Part shown: in pieces, positions 53,247 to 61,782 of the stretch
Numbering within the stretch: the stretch's first letter is position 1
How the letters are laid out: the number at the start of each line of letters is the position of its first letter
Notes under the pieces: model-generated
Databases searched by the model: none
Told to the model about the DNA's origin: nothing
What the model saw: only the letters and a program-made list of their open reading frames with translations
Assembly: GCF_000520015.2 (NCBI RefSeq)
Contig: NZ_CP007044.2
Coordinates: 1,426,001 to 1,490,000 of the forward strand
Direction: 5' to 3'
Length of the DNA: 64,000 nt
Source: Chania multitudinisentens RB-25
GTDB taxonomy: Bacteria > Pseudomonadota > Gammaproteobacteria > Enterobacterales > Enterobacteriaceae
Made by a program: the position numbers and the translations under genes

Positions 53247-53939
53247 TCAGCGGGCGGCCTGAATCAGGGCTACCACCAGCGGTGAAAGTTCACCACGTAG
53301 CGCAGCACGTTCCGATTGAAACAGCGTAGCGGCATAGAAACGGTGCCCTGGCAGCTCGATCGAACGCACATCTCCAGCGATGTCGTGGCCGCTGATCATC
53401 AGCGGATGCTGTGCCAAATCCGCAACACATTCAGGGTTCACGCCAAAGTTGCAGCGGTAGCCTTCGTGCGTTTCCAGATTGCCATAGGCCCGGGCGATCA
53501 GCGTTTCTGGTTGGAACAGAATGGTGCCGGTTTTCTCAACCAATGAACAACTCAACGGTGTGATCACCAGGCGGCCAGCGTGGCCGGTTTCCGCATGCCC
53601 GGCATCGTGCCAACCCATCACGTTACGTGCATATTCCACGATCGCATATTGAAAACCCGCGCAAGAGCCTAGAAACGGGACATCCTGCTCCCGCGCATAG
53701 CGGATGGCCATAAAAGCGCCATCATCATAGTGATAGGGGCCACCAGGAACGACCCAGATCGCATCATAACCCTGTAATACCGAGGTTGCGGTAAGGGTTG
53801 CTGTGGGAAGCCACTGGAACTGAATATCGATATCGAGATGTGAAGCCGTGAGTTGCAGAGCGATGGGGATAGCCTGGTGAGCAATGGCGTTAGGGTTGTA
53901 ATCACCGACCAGAGCAAGACGAACCTGTGTTTTTAGCAT
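53247..53939 (-). CDS. Class I glutamine amidotransferase-like protein (CTP synthase C-terminal-related)
   Basis: 230-residue cytoplasmic protein with the class I amidotransferase fold. The nucleophile-elbow motif GSCAGFQ places Cys93, and VVPGGPYHYDDGAF (63-76) matches the oxyanion region. In true glutaminases a FHPE motif supplies the triad His-Glu; here the equivalent is FQSE (207-210), so the histidine is a glutamine. It belongs with the stand-alone CTP synthase C-terminal-related group, some of which carry selenocysteine. Reaction unknown; no partner synthetase gene is adjacent. Confidence 0.8.
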   Translation of the reverse strand: MLKTQVRLALVGDYNPNAIAHQAIPIALQLTASHLDIDIQFQWLPTATLTATSVLQGYDAIWVVPGGPYHYDDGAFMAIRYAREQDVPFLGSCAGFQYAIVEYARNVMGWHDAGHAETGHAGRLVITPLSCSLVEKTGTILFQPETLIARAYGNLETHEGYRCNFGVNPECVADLAQHPLMISGHDIAGDVRSIELPGHRFYAATLFQSERAALRGELSPLVVALIQAAR

Positions 53940-54062
53940 TTCCTTTTCCTGTGCGGGTAAAAAAAGGAGGTTACAGCAAAGTTAACGTCCGTTCAGCGGA
54001 TTTTTTGTGAAGAGCACAAAAGAGCGGGCGCTACACGCATATAACGCCCCAGAATGAGATAT

Positions 54063-54986
54063 TCAATACAGTGAGGGTGAACCCGCCGGGCGAGTTTTGA
54101 AACGGCGGTGCAGCCACAGATATTGTTCTGGCGCACGCATGATTTCTTGTTCCACTACTTTGTTCATATAGGCTGCGGCGGCGATCTCATCATTGATGGG
54201 ATAGTCTTCCAACGCGGGTTGGATCAGCAGATCGTAACCACAGCCGTTAGGGCGGCGAATCAATACTACTGGCAGCAGGGCTGGCTTGGCCAGGCGGGCC
54301 AGCATAAAGGTACCGCTGGTAGTGGCAGCCTGATCGACAGCAAACAGCGGGGCAAATACGCTGCCACGCGGGCCGTAATCCTGATCTGGTGCAAACCAGA
54401 CTGCTTCGCCGCGCTTCAGCGCTTGCACCATGCCACGCAGATCTTTGCGGTCCAGCATTGCCTTGTTGGATCGCATACGGCCTTTGGTCTGCGCCCATTC
54501 CATCGCTTTATTGTTGTGCGGGCGATACATCGCCATCATCGGTTGGCACAGGCCCATGGCCCGCCCACCGAGCTCCAGCGACATAAAATGCACGCCAATC
54601 ACCAATACGCCGCGCCCATTCTGCTGAGCTGTTTTCAGATGCTCGAGACCGGAAACGTTAAACCAGCGCTTTACGCGTTGGTCGGGCCAGAACCAGGCCA
54701 TGCCGGTTTCCAGCAGGCCCATGCCGAGAGATTCGAAATTGCCCACCACCTGGCGCTCGCGCTGTGCTGGGTCCATATCCGGGAAGCACAGTTCAAGATT
54801 ACGGCGGGTGATGGAGACGCGGCGTTTCAGGAAACGCATTGAAGTTCTTCCCAGCCAGACACCGAACTTGTGCAGCAAGGGGTAGGGGAGTTGAACCAAT
54901 AGAAACAGCATACCCAAGCCAAACCAGGTTAACCAGTAGCGTGGATGCAGAAAAGCACGTTGGAAGTTTTGCGGGCGCTTCATCAT
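54063..54986 (-). CDS. lpxP: Lipid A palmitoleoyl/lauroyl acyltransferase (LpxP type)
   Basis: Inner-membrane acyltransferase of late Kdo2-lipid A assembly, 307 residues. An N-terminal membrane anchor lies at about 17-38. The catalytic HX4E motif is HFMSLE (His133, Glu138), and WFAPDQDYG lies near 206-214. It resembles E. coli LpxP more than LpxL, starting with the shared FLHPRYWLTWFGLG. LpxP in E. coli works in the cold. The ATG could be 54986 or 54983. Confidence 0.88.
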   Translation of the reverse strand: MMKRPQNFQRAFLHPRYWLTWFGLGMLFLLVQLPYPLLHKFGVWLGRTSMRFLKRRVSITRRNLELCFPDMDPAQRERQVVGNFESLGMGLLETGMAWFWPDQRVKRWFNVSGLEHLKTAQQNGRGVLVIGVHFMSLELGGRAMGLCQPMMAMYRPHNNKAMEWAQTKGRMRSNKAMLDRKDLRGMVQALKRGEAVWFAPDQDYGPRGSVFAPLFAVDQAATTSGTFMLARLAKPALLPVVLIRRPNGCGYDLLIQPALEDYPINDEIAAAAYMNKVVEQEIMRAPEQYLWLHRRFKTRPAGSPSLY

Positions 54987-54989
54987 TAA

Positions 54990-55256
54990 CTCATTATGCG
55001 ATTAGGGACGGAAACCTGTAGCGCATAGAGAAGCGACTCGATAGCGATACAATGCTTAGACACCCAGAGATGGCGGTGGTTTAGCCAGTTTGTAGAATTT
55101 ACGACGTTTTTACATACGAAAGACGGTTACTTGCCAGCGAAGGGGTTCTCAAGGCAATGGATTGTATCACACGGCATTGAGATAGAAAGGGGAGATGGCT
55201 GGGCTTTCGGCCGTAGAAAACGCGGGCAACCTGCTGTAGTGCGCGGAAATATAAAG
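54990..55256. other. Gene-free gap between lpxP and fis
   Basis: About 270 bases without a coding frame of note on either strand. The lpxP promoter should lie here; no clear -35/-10 pair was recognised. The fis terminator follows. Confidence 0.5.
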
Positions 55257-55293
55257 AAAAAGGCACTTAACCAAATGAGGAAAAGTGCCTTTT
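55257..55293 (-). terminator. Terminator of dusB-fis
   Basis: AAAGGCACTT and AAGTGCCTTT pair over 10 bp; on the minus strand the stem runs into TTTTTC, 24 bases past fis. Confidence 0.85.
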
Positions 55294-55316
55294 ATCAATA
55301 CGTTAACTGATTAGTA

Positions 55317-55613
55317 TCAGTTCATGCCGTATTTTTTCAATTTTTTACGCAGCGTACCACGGTTAATACCCATCATCAGGGCTGCACGGGTCTGGTTGCC
55401 ACGGGTGTATTGCATCACCATGTCCAACAGTGGCTGTTCAACTTCAGCCAATACCAGCTCATACAGGTCGTTAACATCCTGACCATTCAGTTGAGCAAAA
55501 TAGTTCTTCAGTGCTTGCTTAACCGAGTCACGCAGAGGCTTTTGGGTCACTTGATCCTGTGAGTTTACGGTTGAAACGGTCAGTACGTCAGAATTTACGC
55601 GTTGTTCGAACAT
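55317..55613 (-). CDS. fis: Nucleoid protein Fis
   Basis: 98-residue DNA-bending protein that activates rRNA genes and shapes the nucleoid. It appears identical or nearly so to E. coli Fis; the C-terminal helix-turn-helix is [20 protein letters not shown] (74-93). It lies 7 bases after dusB and is cotranscribed with it. Confidence 0.99.
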
Positions 55614-55620
55614 AGTTCTG

Positions 55621-56598
55621 TCAGCTCTTTTTTACGCTAAGATTTTCGAAATATGCCTCCAACGCCTCCAGCTGTTCGCTGGCATCCTCTATGGCGTTGA
55701 ATGTGCGCCGAAACTGGTCATTTGGGGCGTGCTCCTGGAGATACCAAGAGACGTGCTTACGAGCAATCCGAAATCCCTTGCCTTGGCCATAAAAGCCGTG
55801 CAATTCCCGAATATGCTCTATCAACAAGCGCTTCACTTCGCCAAGTGGCATCGGTGGCAGCAGCTCCCCAGTGTCCAGATAATGCTGGATTTCCCGGAAG
55901 ATCCAGGGTCTCCCCTGAGCAGCACGGCCTATCATCAGGGCATCAGCCCCAGTGTAGTCAAGCACTGCTCTGGCTTTATGCGGGTCAGTAATATCACCAT
56001 TCGCGATAATCGGAATGGCGACACTCTGCTTAACTGCCCGAATGCTGTTGTACTCCGCGTCGCCGTTAAACAGGCAAGCACGGGTTCGGCCATGAATCGT
56101 CAGGGCCTGTATACCACAGTCTTCGGCCAGTTGGGCAATCTCTACACAGTTACGGTGTTCTGGTGCCCAGCCGGTACGAATCTTAAGTGTTACCGGCACA
56201 TCCACCGCATTAACCACTGCGTGGAGGATCTGCTTAACCAGATCCGGGTACTGCAACAACGCAGACCCTGCAAGCTTCCGGTTCACTTTCTTGGCCGGGC
56301 ATCCCATATTGATGTCGATGATCTGCGCACCGCTGGCCACATTAATGCGCGCCGCAGCAGCCATATCATCAGGATCACATCCGGCGATCTGCACGGAACG
56401 GATCCCTGGTTCATCACTATGTACCATACGCAGACGTGACTTATCCGTTCGCCATACCTCTGGATTTGAGGAGAGCATTTCGGATACAGCCATCCCAGCA
56501 CCCATTGCATGACATAAGGCTCTGAATGGACGATCTGTGATACCGGCCATCGGGGCCGCAATCAGGCAATTTGTTAACTGGTGGTTTCCAATGCGCAT
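55621..56598 (-). CDS. dusB: tRNA-dihydrouridine synthase B
   Basis: FMN enzyme making dihydrouridine in tRNA, 325 residues. [14 protein letters not shown] lies near 14-27, the catalytic cysteine in [13 protein letters not shown] near 100, and [11 protein letters not shown] near 168. The frame opens at 56712, inside the promoter, so ATG 56598 is chosen; it equals the E. coli start. There is no clear ribosome site, a known weakness of this leader in E. coli that fits the fis translation coupling. Confidence 0.96.
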
Positions 56599-56636
56599 AG
56601 ACAAAGAATGACCATACTGTGTCCGCAAGGGCGCGT

Positions 56637-56665
56637 ATATTACGCATTTTTTCGCCGAGATGAAA
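56637..56665 (-). promoter_or_regulatory. dusB-fis promoter
   Basis: Minus strand: TTTCAT, 17 bases, TAATAT, followed by the GC-rich discriminator ACGCGCCC. This is the layout of the E. coli fis promoter, which is shut by ppGpp and peaks on outgrowth. Predicted start is about 30 bases from the dusB ATG. Confidence 0.75.
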
Positions 56666-56962
56666 GGCCAAACTTTGACCAATTTACTGCTATTTATCAA
56701 TGAAAATGTCATTCACCGTGTTTTATGGAAATATAATAGTTATTTAACAATGGCTTGACTTTTTGTGCTTAATTTATGGGCGGCGAAATATTCGCAGCGT
56801 AACAGAATTTTATCTTTAAACGGCGCGAATTTGAGCCAGCAACATCGGGCGTAGGGTAGCATTATCAGGGTAATGCTTTGACAAAAGGTTAAAAACTGCC
56901 ACCGGAAAGGCAGAGCGACCCACCGCTACCAGGGTGGTACAGCGGTGAGTTCGCGACGGGCA

Positions 56963-57700
56963 TCAATCAACGATAATGCGGCCATTCAGCGGCTGTATCG
57001 GACGATTGTTGGCATGGTGGATGACCGAACGGAACTGGCTGATTTGTTCGGCAGAAGCGCTGACAGGCTGCTCCAGCACCATCCAGATCACGCCTTCAGA
57101 GCAAGGTGGCGTTGTCAGTGAACCACTGAAGCGGTAGAAGTTGAATTGCTCAGGCAGCAGCGCTTTGATATCCACCGGTTTGGTTAATACCGAGGTCTGA
57201 TCAACCTGTGTGGGCATCTGCTGCCAGGCTTGCGCCAGTTGCGGGTTAGCTTGGCCTGCTTTAAACATCAGCGCCAGCACGGCCAGAGCACCTTCTTTGT
57301 CTTTGTAGACGAAATGTGCCTCCAGTGGGAACTGCTTGCCGTCGATCTCATTCTCGCTCGGCGCATGGAAGTGGAACTGCTGCAGCGTGAAGGTATCACC
57401 ATCCAGGCGCAGGGTATTCCCTTCACTGGCGTTGACTTGAATAGTATGGCCGTTATTGATGATTTGCTGTTTACCCGGCTGGAAGGCCAGCTTGAGTTCG
57501 TCATGTTGAGTCTTCAACACCCCATGAATATTCACGGGTGACTGGTTTTTGCCGGTTTCACACAGTGAGAAGTCGGGCGAAAGTTTGCCCCAGTGTGCTG
57601 GATCTTCCTGGCCTTCATAACTCCAGTGCTGATGTTGTTCTGCTGCATTAACCGCGAAGCTGGCGGCCAACAGGGTGGCCAGCAATAACTTTCCTTTCAT
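56963..57700 (-). CDS. cah: Periplasmic alpha-type carbonic anhydrase
   Basis: Zinc enzyme interconverting CO2 and bicarbonate, 245 residues, exported (signal peptide ends near AVNAA, residue 20). Zinc ligands His110, His112 and His129 (FHFH...EAHF) are in place, with SPVNI near 54-58 and TTPPCSEG near 193-200; Cys47 and the latter Cys can form the family disulphide. It stands between dusB and prmA, which are adjacent in E. coli, so it was inserted here or lost there. Confidence 0.93.
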   Translation of the reverse strand: MKGKLLLATLLAASFAVNAAEQHQHWSYEGQEDPAHWGKLSPDFSLCETGKNQSPVNIHGVLKTQHDELKLAFQPGKQQIINNGHTIQVNASEGNTLRLDGDTFTLQQFHFHAPSENEIDGKQFPLEAHFVYKDKEGALAVLALMFKAGQANPQLAQAWQQMPTQVDQTSVLTKPVDIKALLPEQFNFYRFSGSLTTPPCSEGVIWMVLEQPVSASAEQISQFRSVIHHANNRPIQPLNGRIIVD

Positions 57701-57832
57701 TTCTGATCCCTTTCAAAAAAGACGTCAATGGCCCTGGGGTGAGCAGCACAGCGGTTACTGGCTGCCATCACTCCGAGCAGGAGAATACGCCCGGTATTTT
57801 CAGGGATAAACGGGCAATTTATTGAGGAAATA

Positions 57833-57873
57833 AAAAAAACCACCGTAACTGATTAAGTTTCATGTGGTTTTTT
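57833..57873 (-). terminator. Terminator of prmA
   Basis: AAAAAACCAC and GTGGTTTTTT pair over 10 bp with a 20-base loop; T runs occur on both strands. Confidence 0.8.
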
Positions 57874-57892
57874 CAAAAAGGAAAATGTGTAA

Positions 57893-58774
57893 CTATTTGC
57901 GTTGGCCGGTGATGCGGCACCACTCTTCACGCTCGGCCACGGGATCGAGAGCGAATTTATCGGCGTAAGCTTCTGCTACGCCAGAAGCCTGAGTGGCCAG
58001 CACGCCGGAGAGGCCAAGATAGCCGCCGGGTTTTGGCAGGCAGCTGATTAACGGTGCCAGTTCACGCAGCGGCCCGGCGAGAATATTAGCGACCACCACG
58101 TCGGCCTGCAGATCGGCAGGCTGGTCTTTCGGCAGATACAGTTCCAGGCGCTCAGAAACCCCGTTACGCTGCGCGTTATCGCGGCTGGCCTGAATGGCTT
58201 GGGGATCGATATCAATGCCAATAGCGCGTGCTGCACCGAGTTTTAAGGCCGCAATCGCCAGGATGCCGGAACCACAGCCGAAGTCGATAACGGTTTTGCC
58301 CGCCAGATCCAGGCTATCGAGCCATTGCAGGCACAACGCAGTAGTGGGATGAGTGCCAGTGCCGAACGCCAGGCCCGGATCGAGCATCACATTGACCGCT
58401 GTGGGATCGGGCACATCGCGCCAGCTTGGGCAGATCCACAGCCGCTCACCAAAACGCATTGGGTGGAAGTTATCCATCCACTCACGTTCCCAATCTTTAT
58501 CTTCCAACTGTTCGATCTTATGTCGGAAACCGGCACCCAACAGTGGGTGCTGCTCCAGCATGGCGACCACATCGGCCATATCGGTTTCGGCGTCGTACAG
58601 GCCGATCACATCGGTATCACCCCACAGCAGGGTTTCGCCCGGCAAGGGTTCAAATACCGGGTTGTCGTGGGTGTCCTGAAAGGTTACCGACACTGCGCCG
58701 CTCTCAACCAACGCATCGCTCAGGTCTTCTGCCTGCTTGCCGGTGGTGTTCAGTTTTAGTTGGATCCAAGGCAT
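57893..58774 (-). CDS. prmA: Ribosomal protein L11 methyltransferase
   Basis: SAM enzyme that trimethylates L11 residues, 293 residues. The SAM loop VIDFGCGSGILAIAALKLGA is near 160-179 and the substrate-site motif VVANILAGPL near 225-234. The frame opens at 58828, within panF; ATG 58774, 11 bases after the panF stop, gives the usual MPWIQLKLNT. Confidence 0.96.
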   Translation of the reverse strand: MPWIQLKLNTTGKQAEDLSDALVESGAVSVTFQDTHDNPVFEPLPGETLLWGDTDVIGLYDAETDMADVVAMLEQHPLLGAGFRHKIEQLEDKDWEREWMDNFHPMRFGERLWICPSWRDVPDPTAVNVMLDPGLAFGTGTHPTTALCLQWLDSLDLAGKTVIDFGCGSGILAIAALKLGAARAIGIDIDPQAIQASRDNAQRNGVSERLELYLPKDQPADLQADVVVANILAGPLRELAPLISCLPKPGGYLGLSGVLATQASGVAEAYADKFALDPVAEREEWCRITGQRK

Positions 58775-58785
58775 AACAATTCTCT

Positions 58786-60231
58786 TCAAGAGGGTAAGGA
58801 GGGCACCAGCCGACGCTTTTCGCCGCACAGGTTACCGATATAAAACGCCGACAGGCTGAGCAGCAGCGCAGGCACAATCGGGTGCAACCCCGCCAGTTGC
58901 AGCTCGAAGCTGGCCAAGAGCGTATAGCATAATGCACCCGTGACCATTGAGCTAAGCGCTCCTTGGGCGTTGGCGCGCTCCCAGTACAGGCCCAGCACCA
59001 GCGGCCACAAGAACACGGCTTCCAGCCCGCCAAAGGCCAACAAATTCAGCCAGATAATCATTTCCGGCGGACGCCAGGCGGCCAACAGCACCAGCAACCC
59101 AAGGATCAGCGTGGTCAGGCTGGAAAAACGTTTGATCATCTTCTCGTTGTGCATCTGCTGTGGGCGCACACCAAGATAAAGATCTTTAATGATGGTGGCG
59201 GAGGATTGCAGCAACTGGGCGTTGATGGTTGACATGATCGCCGCCATCGGCGCGGCCAGGAAGATCCCGGCGGCGTAAGGCGGCAGCACGGTGATCATCA
59301 AGGTGGGGATCACTTGATCGGGGATCTGCAAATCCGGGAGCACCGCGCGGCCCAGGGCTCCGGCCAGATGCATGCCGAACATCAGCACAGCCACCACGAT
59401 CGTGCCGAGGATAATCCCACGATGCACCGCCTTGCTGTCTTTGTAGGAAATACAACGCACGGCGGTGTGCGGCAGGCCAATCACACCAAAACACACCAGG
59501 ATCCAGAACGAAGCCATAAACGGCAGGCTGAGGATCTGTTCGCTGCCCTGCGGTGTTACCAGGGCGGGATCGATCTGTTGCAGTTTATCTACCGCACTGT
59601 GCAAACCGCCTGCCGCGTGGATCACTGCAACCAGCAGGAGTACGGTGCCCAACAGCATCACCAATCCCTGCATGGCATCGTTAAGCACGCTGGCGCGGAA
59701 CCCGCCGAACGCGGTATACAGCGCAATGCTGAGACCAAAAATCAGCAGACCGGTATCGTAAGGAATACCTGCTGCGGTTTCCAGCAGGCGCGCACCGCCG
59801 ATAAACTGCACCGCCATGGCCCCCAGAAAAGCCACCAACAGGCTGAGACTGGCCAACCATACCAGCAGGCGGCTTTGATAACGGGCGAACAGCATATCGT
59901 TCAGGGTGATGGCATTGTAGCGCCGTGCCAGAATCGCGAACTTCTTGCCCAGCACGCCGAGTGAAAGCCATACCGCTGGCAGTTGAATCATCGCCAGCAG
60001 CACCCAACCGAGGCCATATTTATAGGCAGCACCGGGCCCACCAATGAATGAGCTGGCGCTGATATAGGTGGTGGTCAGCGTCATCGCCAGCACAAAACCA
60101 CCCATCGATCGGTTGCCGAGAAAATATTCACTGAGGAAGTTGCCGTGCTGGCGGCGGCGGTAGGCGTAGACCGACAAACCGAAAACCAGCAGCAGATAGG
60201 CGATCAGCGGCAGAATGACTTCAATTTGCAT
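58786..60231 (-). CDS. panF: Sodium/pantothenate symporter
   Basis: SSS-family importer of pantothenate, 481 residues with about 13 segments. The start at ATG 60231 overlaps the end of yhdT by 11 bases and gives the standard MQIEVILPL. NRSMGGFVLAMTLTTTYISASSFIGGPGA (near 41-69) is the sodium-binding region. Operon yhdT-panF-prmA as in E. coli. Confidence 0.95.
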   Translation of the reverse strand: MQIEVILPLIAYLLLVFGLSVYAYRRRQHGNFLSEYFLGNRSMGGFVLAMTLTTTYISASSFIGGPGAAYKYGLGWVLLAMIQLPAVWLSLGVLGKKFAILARRYNAITLNDMLFARYQSRLLVWLASLSLLVAFLGAMAVQFIGGARLLETAAGIPYDTGLLIFGLSIALYTAFGGFRASVLNDAMQGLVMLLGTVLLLVAVIHAAGGLHSAVDKLQQIDPALVTPQGSEQILSLPFMASFWILVCFGVIGLPHTAVRCISYKDSKAVHRGIILGTIVVAVLMFGMHLAGALGRAVLPDLQIPDQVIPTLMITVLPPYAAGIFLAAPMAAIMSTINAQLLQSSATIIKDLYLGVRPQQMHNEKMIKRFSSLTTLILGLLVLLAAWRPPEMIIWLNLLAFGGLEAVFLWPLVLGLYWERANAQGALSSMVTGALCYTLLASFELQLAGLHPIVPALLLSLSAFYIGNLCGEKRRLVPSLPS

Positions 60232-60463
60232 CGCTGTCCTCCAAAGGAATATCGCGGAAGACACCACGCACCATCAGCCAGCACAGGCCGATAAAGATCA
60301 GGGGCACCAACAGGCAGGCCATTTCAAACCAGTGCGGCAAGCCGGTAATGCCGGAAGCACTGCTCGGCAGGTAGGCCGCCAGTGACCAGGCCAGCAGGTA
60401 AAACAGCGTCAGGCCGAGCGCCCAGCGCGCTTCGCGATGAGCTTGAATAAAGCGTTTTTCCAT
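60221..60463 (-). CDS. yhdT: Small membrane protein YhdT
   Basis: 80-residue inner-membrane protein with two hydrophobic segments; function unknown. ATG 60463 (GGAGG upstream) is preferred to the longer frame from 60535. In E. coli, yhdT follows accBC; here no acc gene precedes it. Confidence 0.9.
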   Translation of the reverse strand: MEKRFIQAHREARWALGLTLFYLLAWSLAAYLPSSASGITGLPHWFEMACLLVPLIFIGLCWLMVRGVFRDIPLEDSDAN

Positions 60464-60565
60464 CCGTGCCTCCAAGGGTTTACGGTGATGGATTAGCAAA
60501 GGAGAGGATTTTACGACAAGGGACAGTTTTGCCAAGCCGTTATGTTACCCAAGCCGACAAAAAGC

Positions 60566-60694
60566 TTATACCGGCCAGTTAAGACTCACCCGTCCCCTTT
60601 GCAGCGGAGCTGTTTCTTGTTCACCTGTTGGGATGAGTATTCTTAAGGTATTGTCTTCACCTGCAAGCGCAGATAACGCGTTCGAGCTGGGGGC
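60566..60694 (-). pseudogene. Possible 3' remnant of an ABC-transporter ATPase gene
   Basis: 42 codons after an in-frame stop read AGEDNTLRILIPTGEQE and RGRVSLNWPV, reminiscent of the TOBE tail of polyamine or iron ABC ATPases. No start codon or upstream continuation was found. It lies where accBC stands in E. coli, so it may be a scar of a rearrangement. Could be chance. Confidence 0.3.
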
Positions 60695-60750
60695 TCAAGA
60701 GCCAGCCCCTGCACCCTTGTGATGGGGAGAGGGGCTGTGCTGCCAGCATG

Positions 60751-60775
60751 GTGCCGAATGATTCGGCACTTTTTT
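60751..60775 (+). terminator. Orphan plus-strand terminator
   Basis: GTGCCGAA and TTCGGCAC form an 8-bp stem with a TGA loop, followed by six T. No plus-strand gene ends here; the neighbours on both sides run leftward. It may end a small RNA or be left from a lost gene. Confidence 0.7.
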
Positions 60776-60812
60776 GTTTAGCTGACCAGCATTAGGCCAC
60801 TGGCTGACAGAG

Positions 60813-61772
60813 CTACGCCGATTGCTGAATAAAGTGCTCGATTTGTGCCAGGCTGGATAACCCTTCCATCGGCCCTTTATGGGAGACGGCTAACGCGCCG
60901 CTGGCATTGGCATACCGCAGTGCTTTTTCGGCGCTGAAACCAGACAGGAACAGGCTGACGAACGTAGCCCCAAAACAGTCACCAGCGCCGGTTGGGTCTA
61001 CCATCTTGGTGTTGTAACCAGGGATGTGCAGTTCCTGCGTTTGCCCTTGATGCTGCTGATAATGGCTGGCCCCTTTCTGACCTCGCTTGATCACGATATG
61101 CTGCACGCCATTTGCCAGCAGTTCCTGCACGATATCCGTTTCTTTCTGATGTTTGCTGCTGGCAAAATGGTGCACTTCTCCCTCGCTTGGCAAAAAGATA
61201 TCGGTATATTCAAGAATGTAATCGAAGGCTTGGCTCATCTCTGGAATATTAAGCATTTCTTTGCGGATGTTGGGATCGAACGACACCGTGCCCTGATTGG
61301 CTTTAACTATCTGGATCGCCCGACGCATGGCGTCGATGATACGGAATGAGAACAGCGAAGATCCCATGATATGGAAATGCTGGCACTGGTTCAGCAAGGC
61401 CAGATCGATATGGTCGGCGGTAAAAAAGCCGCAGGCGCTGTTGGGGATATTGAAAATAAAATCGCGCTCAACGGAATTGTGATAGCTGACAAACGCGGTG
61501 CCGGTCGGGGCTTTGTCGATCACGCTGATGCCGTCGGTGATCACTCCTTCCAGCCGTAAGCGTTCGATGTTCAGGCGGCCAAAATCGTCGTTGCCCACGC
61601 AGCCAAACAGCGTGGAATCAAAACCAAGCCGCGCCACCTGAGCGGCATAGATAGCCGGTGCCCCACTCGGGTACGGCCCAAGAAACTCGCCAGGTTGAGT
61701 GAAGCCCTGATTATAATTTTTTGAAAGGAATTCAACCAGTAACTCACCCATTGTGCAGATGCTAACTGACAT
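60813..61772 (-). CDS. PfkB-family carbohydrate kinase
   Basis: 319-residue ribokinase-fold sugar kinase. Sugar-site GPYPSGAPAIYAAQVARLGF lies near 32-51 and the ATP/catalytic motif DPTGAGDCFGATF near 250-262 (catalytic Asp in GAGD). ATG 61772 has GGGG upstream and lies 10 bases after the regulator gene; the longer frame from 61883 is inside that gene. The divergent tagatose-bisphosphate-type aldolase suggests a tagatose-6-phosphate or similar ketose pathway, but other ketoses or sugar acids fit too. Confidence 0.88.
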   Translation of the reverse strand: MSVSICTMGELLVEFLSKNYNQGFTQPGEFLGPYPSGAPAIYAAQVARLGFDSTLFGCVGNDDFGRLNIERLRLEGVITDGISVIDKAPTGTAFVSYHNSVERDFIFNIPNSACGFFTADHIDLALLNQCQHFHIMGSSLFSFRIIDAMRRAIQIVKANQGTVSFDPNIRKEMLNIPEMSQAFDYILEYTDIFLPSEGEVHHFASSKHQKETDIVQELLANGVQHIVIKRGQKGASHYQQHQGQTQELHIPGYNTKMVDPTGAGDCFGATFVSLFLSGFSAEKALRYANASGALAVSHKGPMEGLSSLAQIEHFIQQSA

Positions 61773-61782
61773 AAGTACCCCT

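Noticed and set aside
53247..53939. Reading the amidotransferase-like gene as a broken CTP synthase
   Set aside because: It has a full-length stand-alone domain with its own start and no trace of the synthetase domain nearby.
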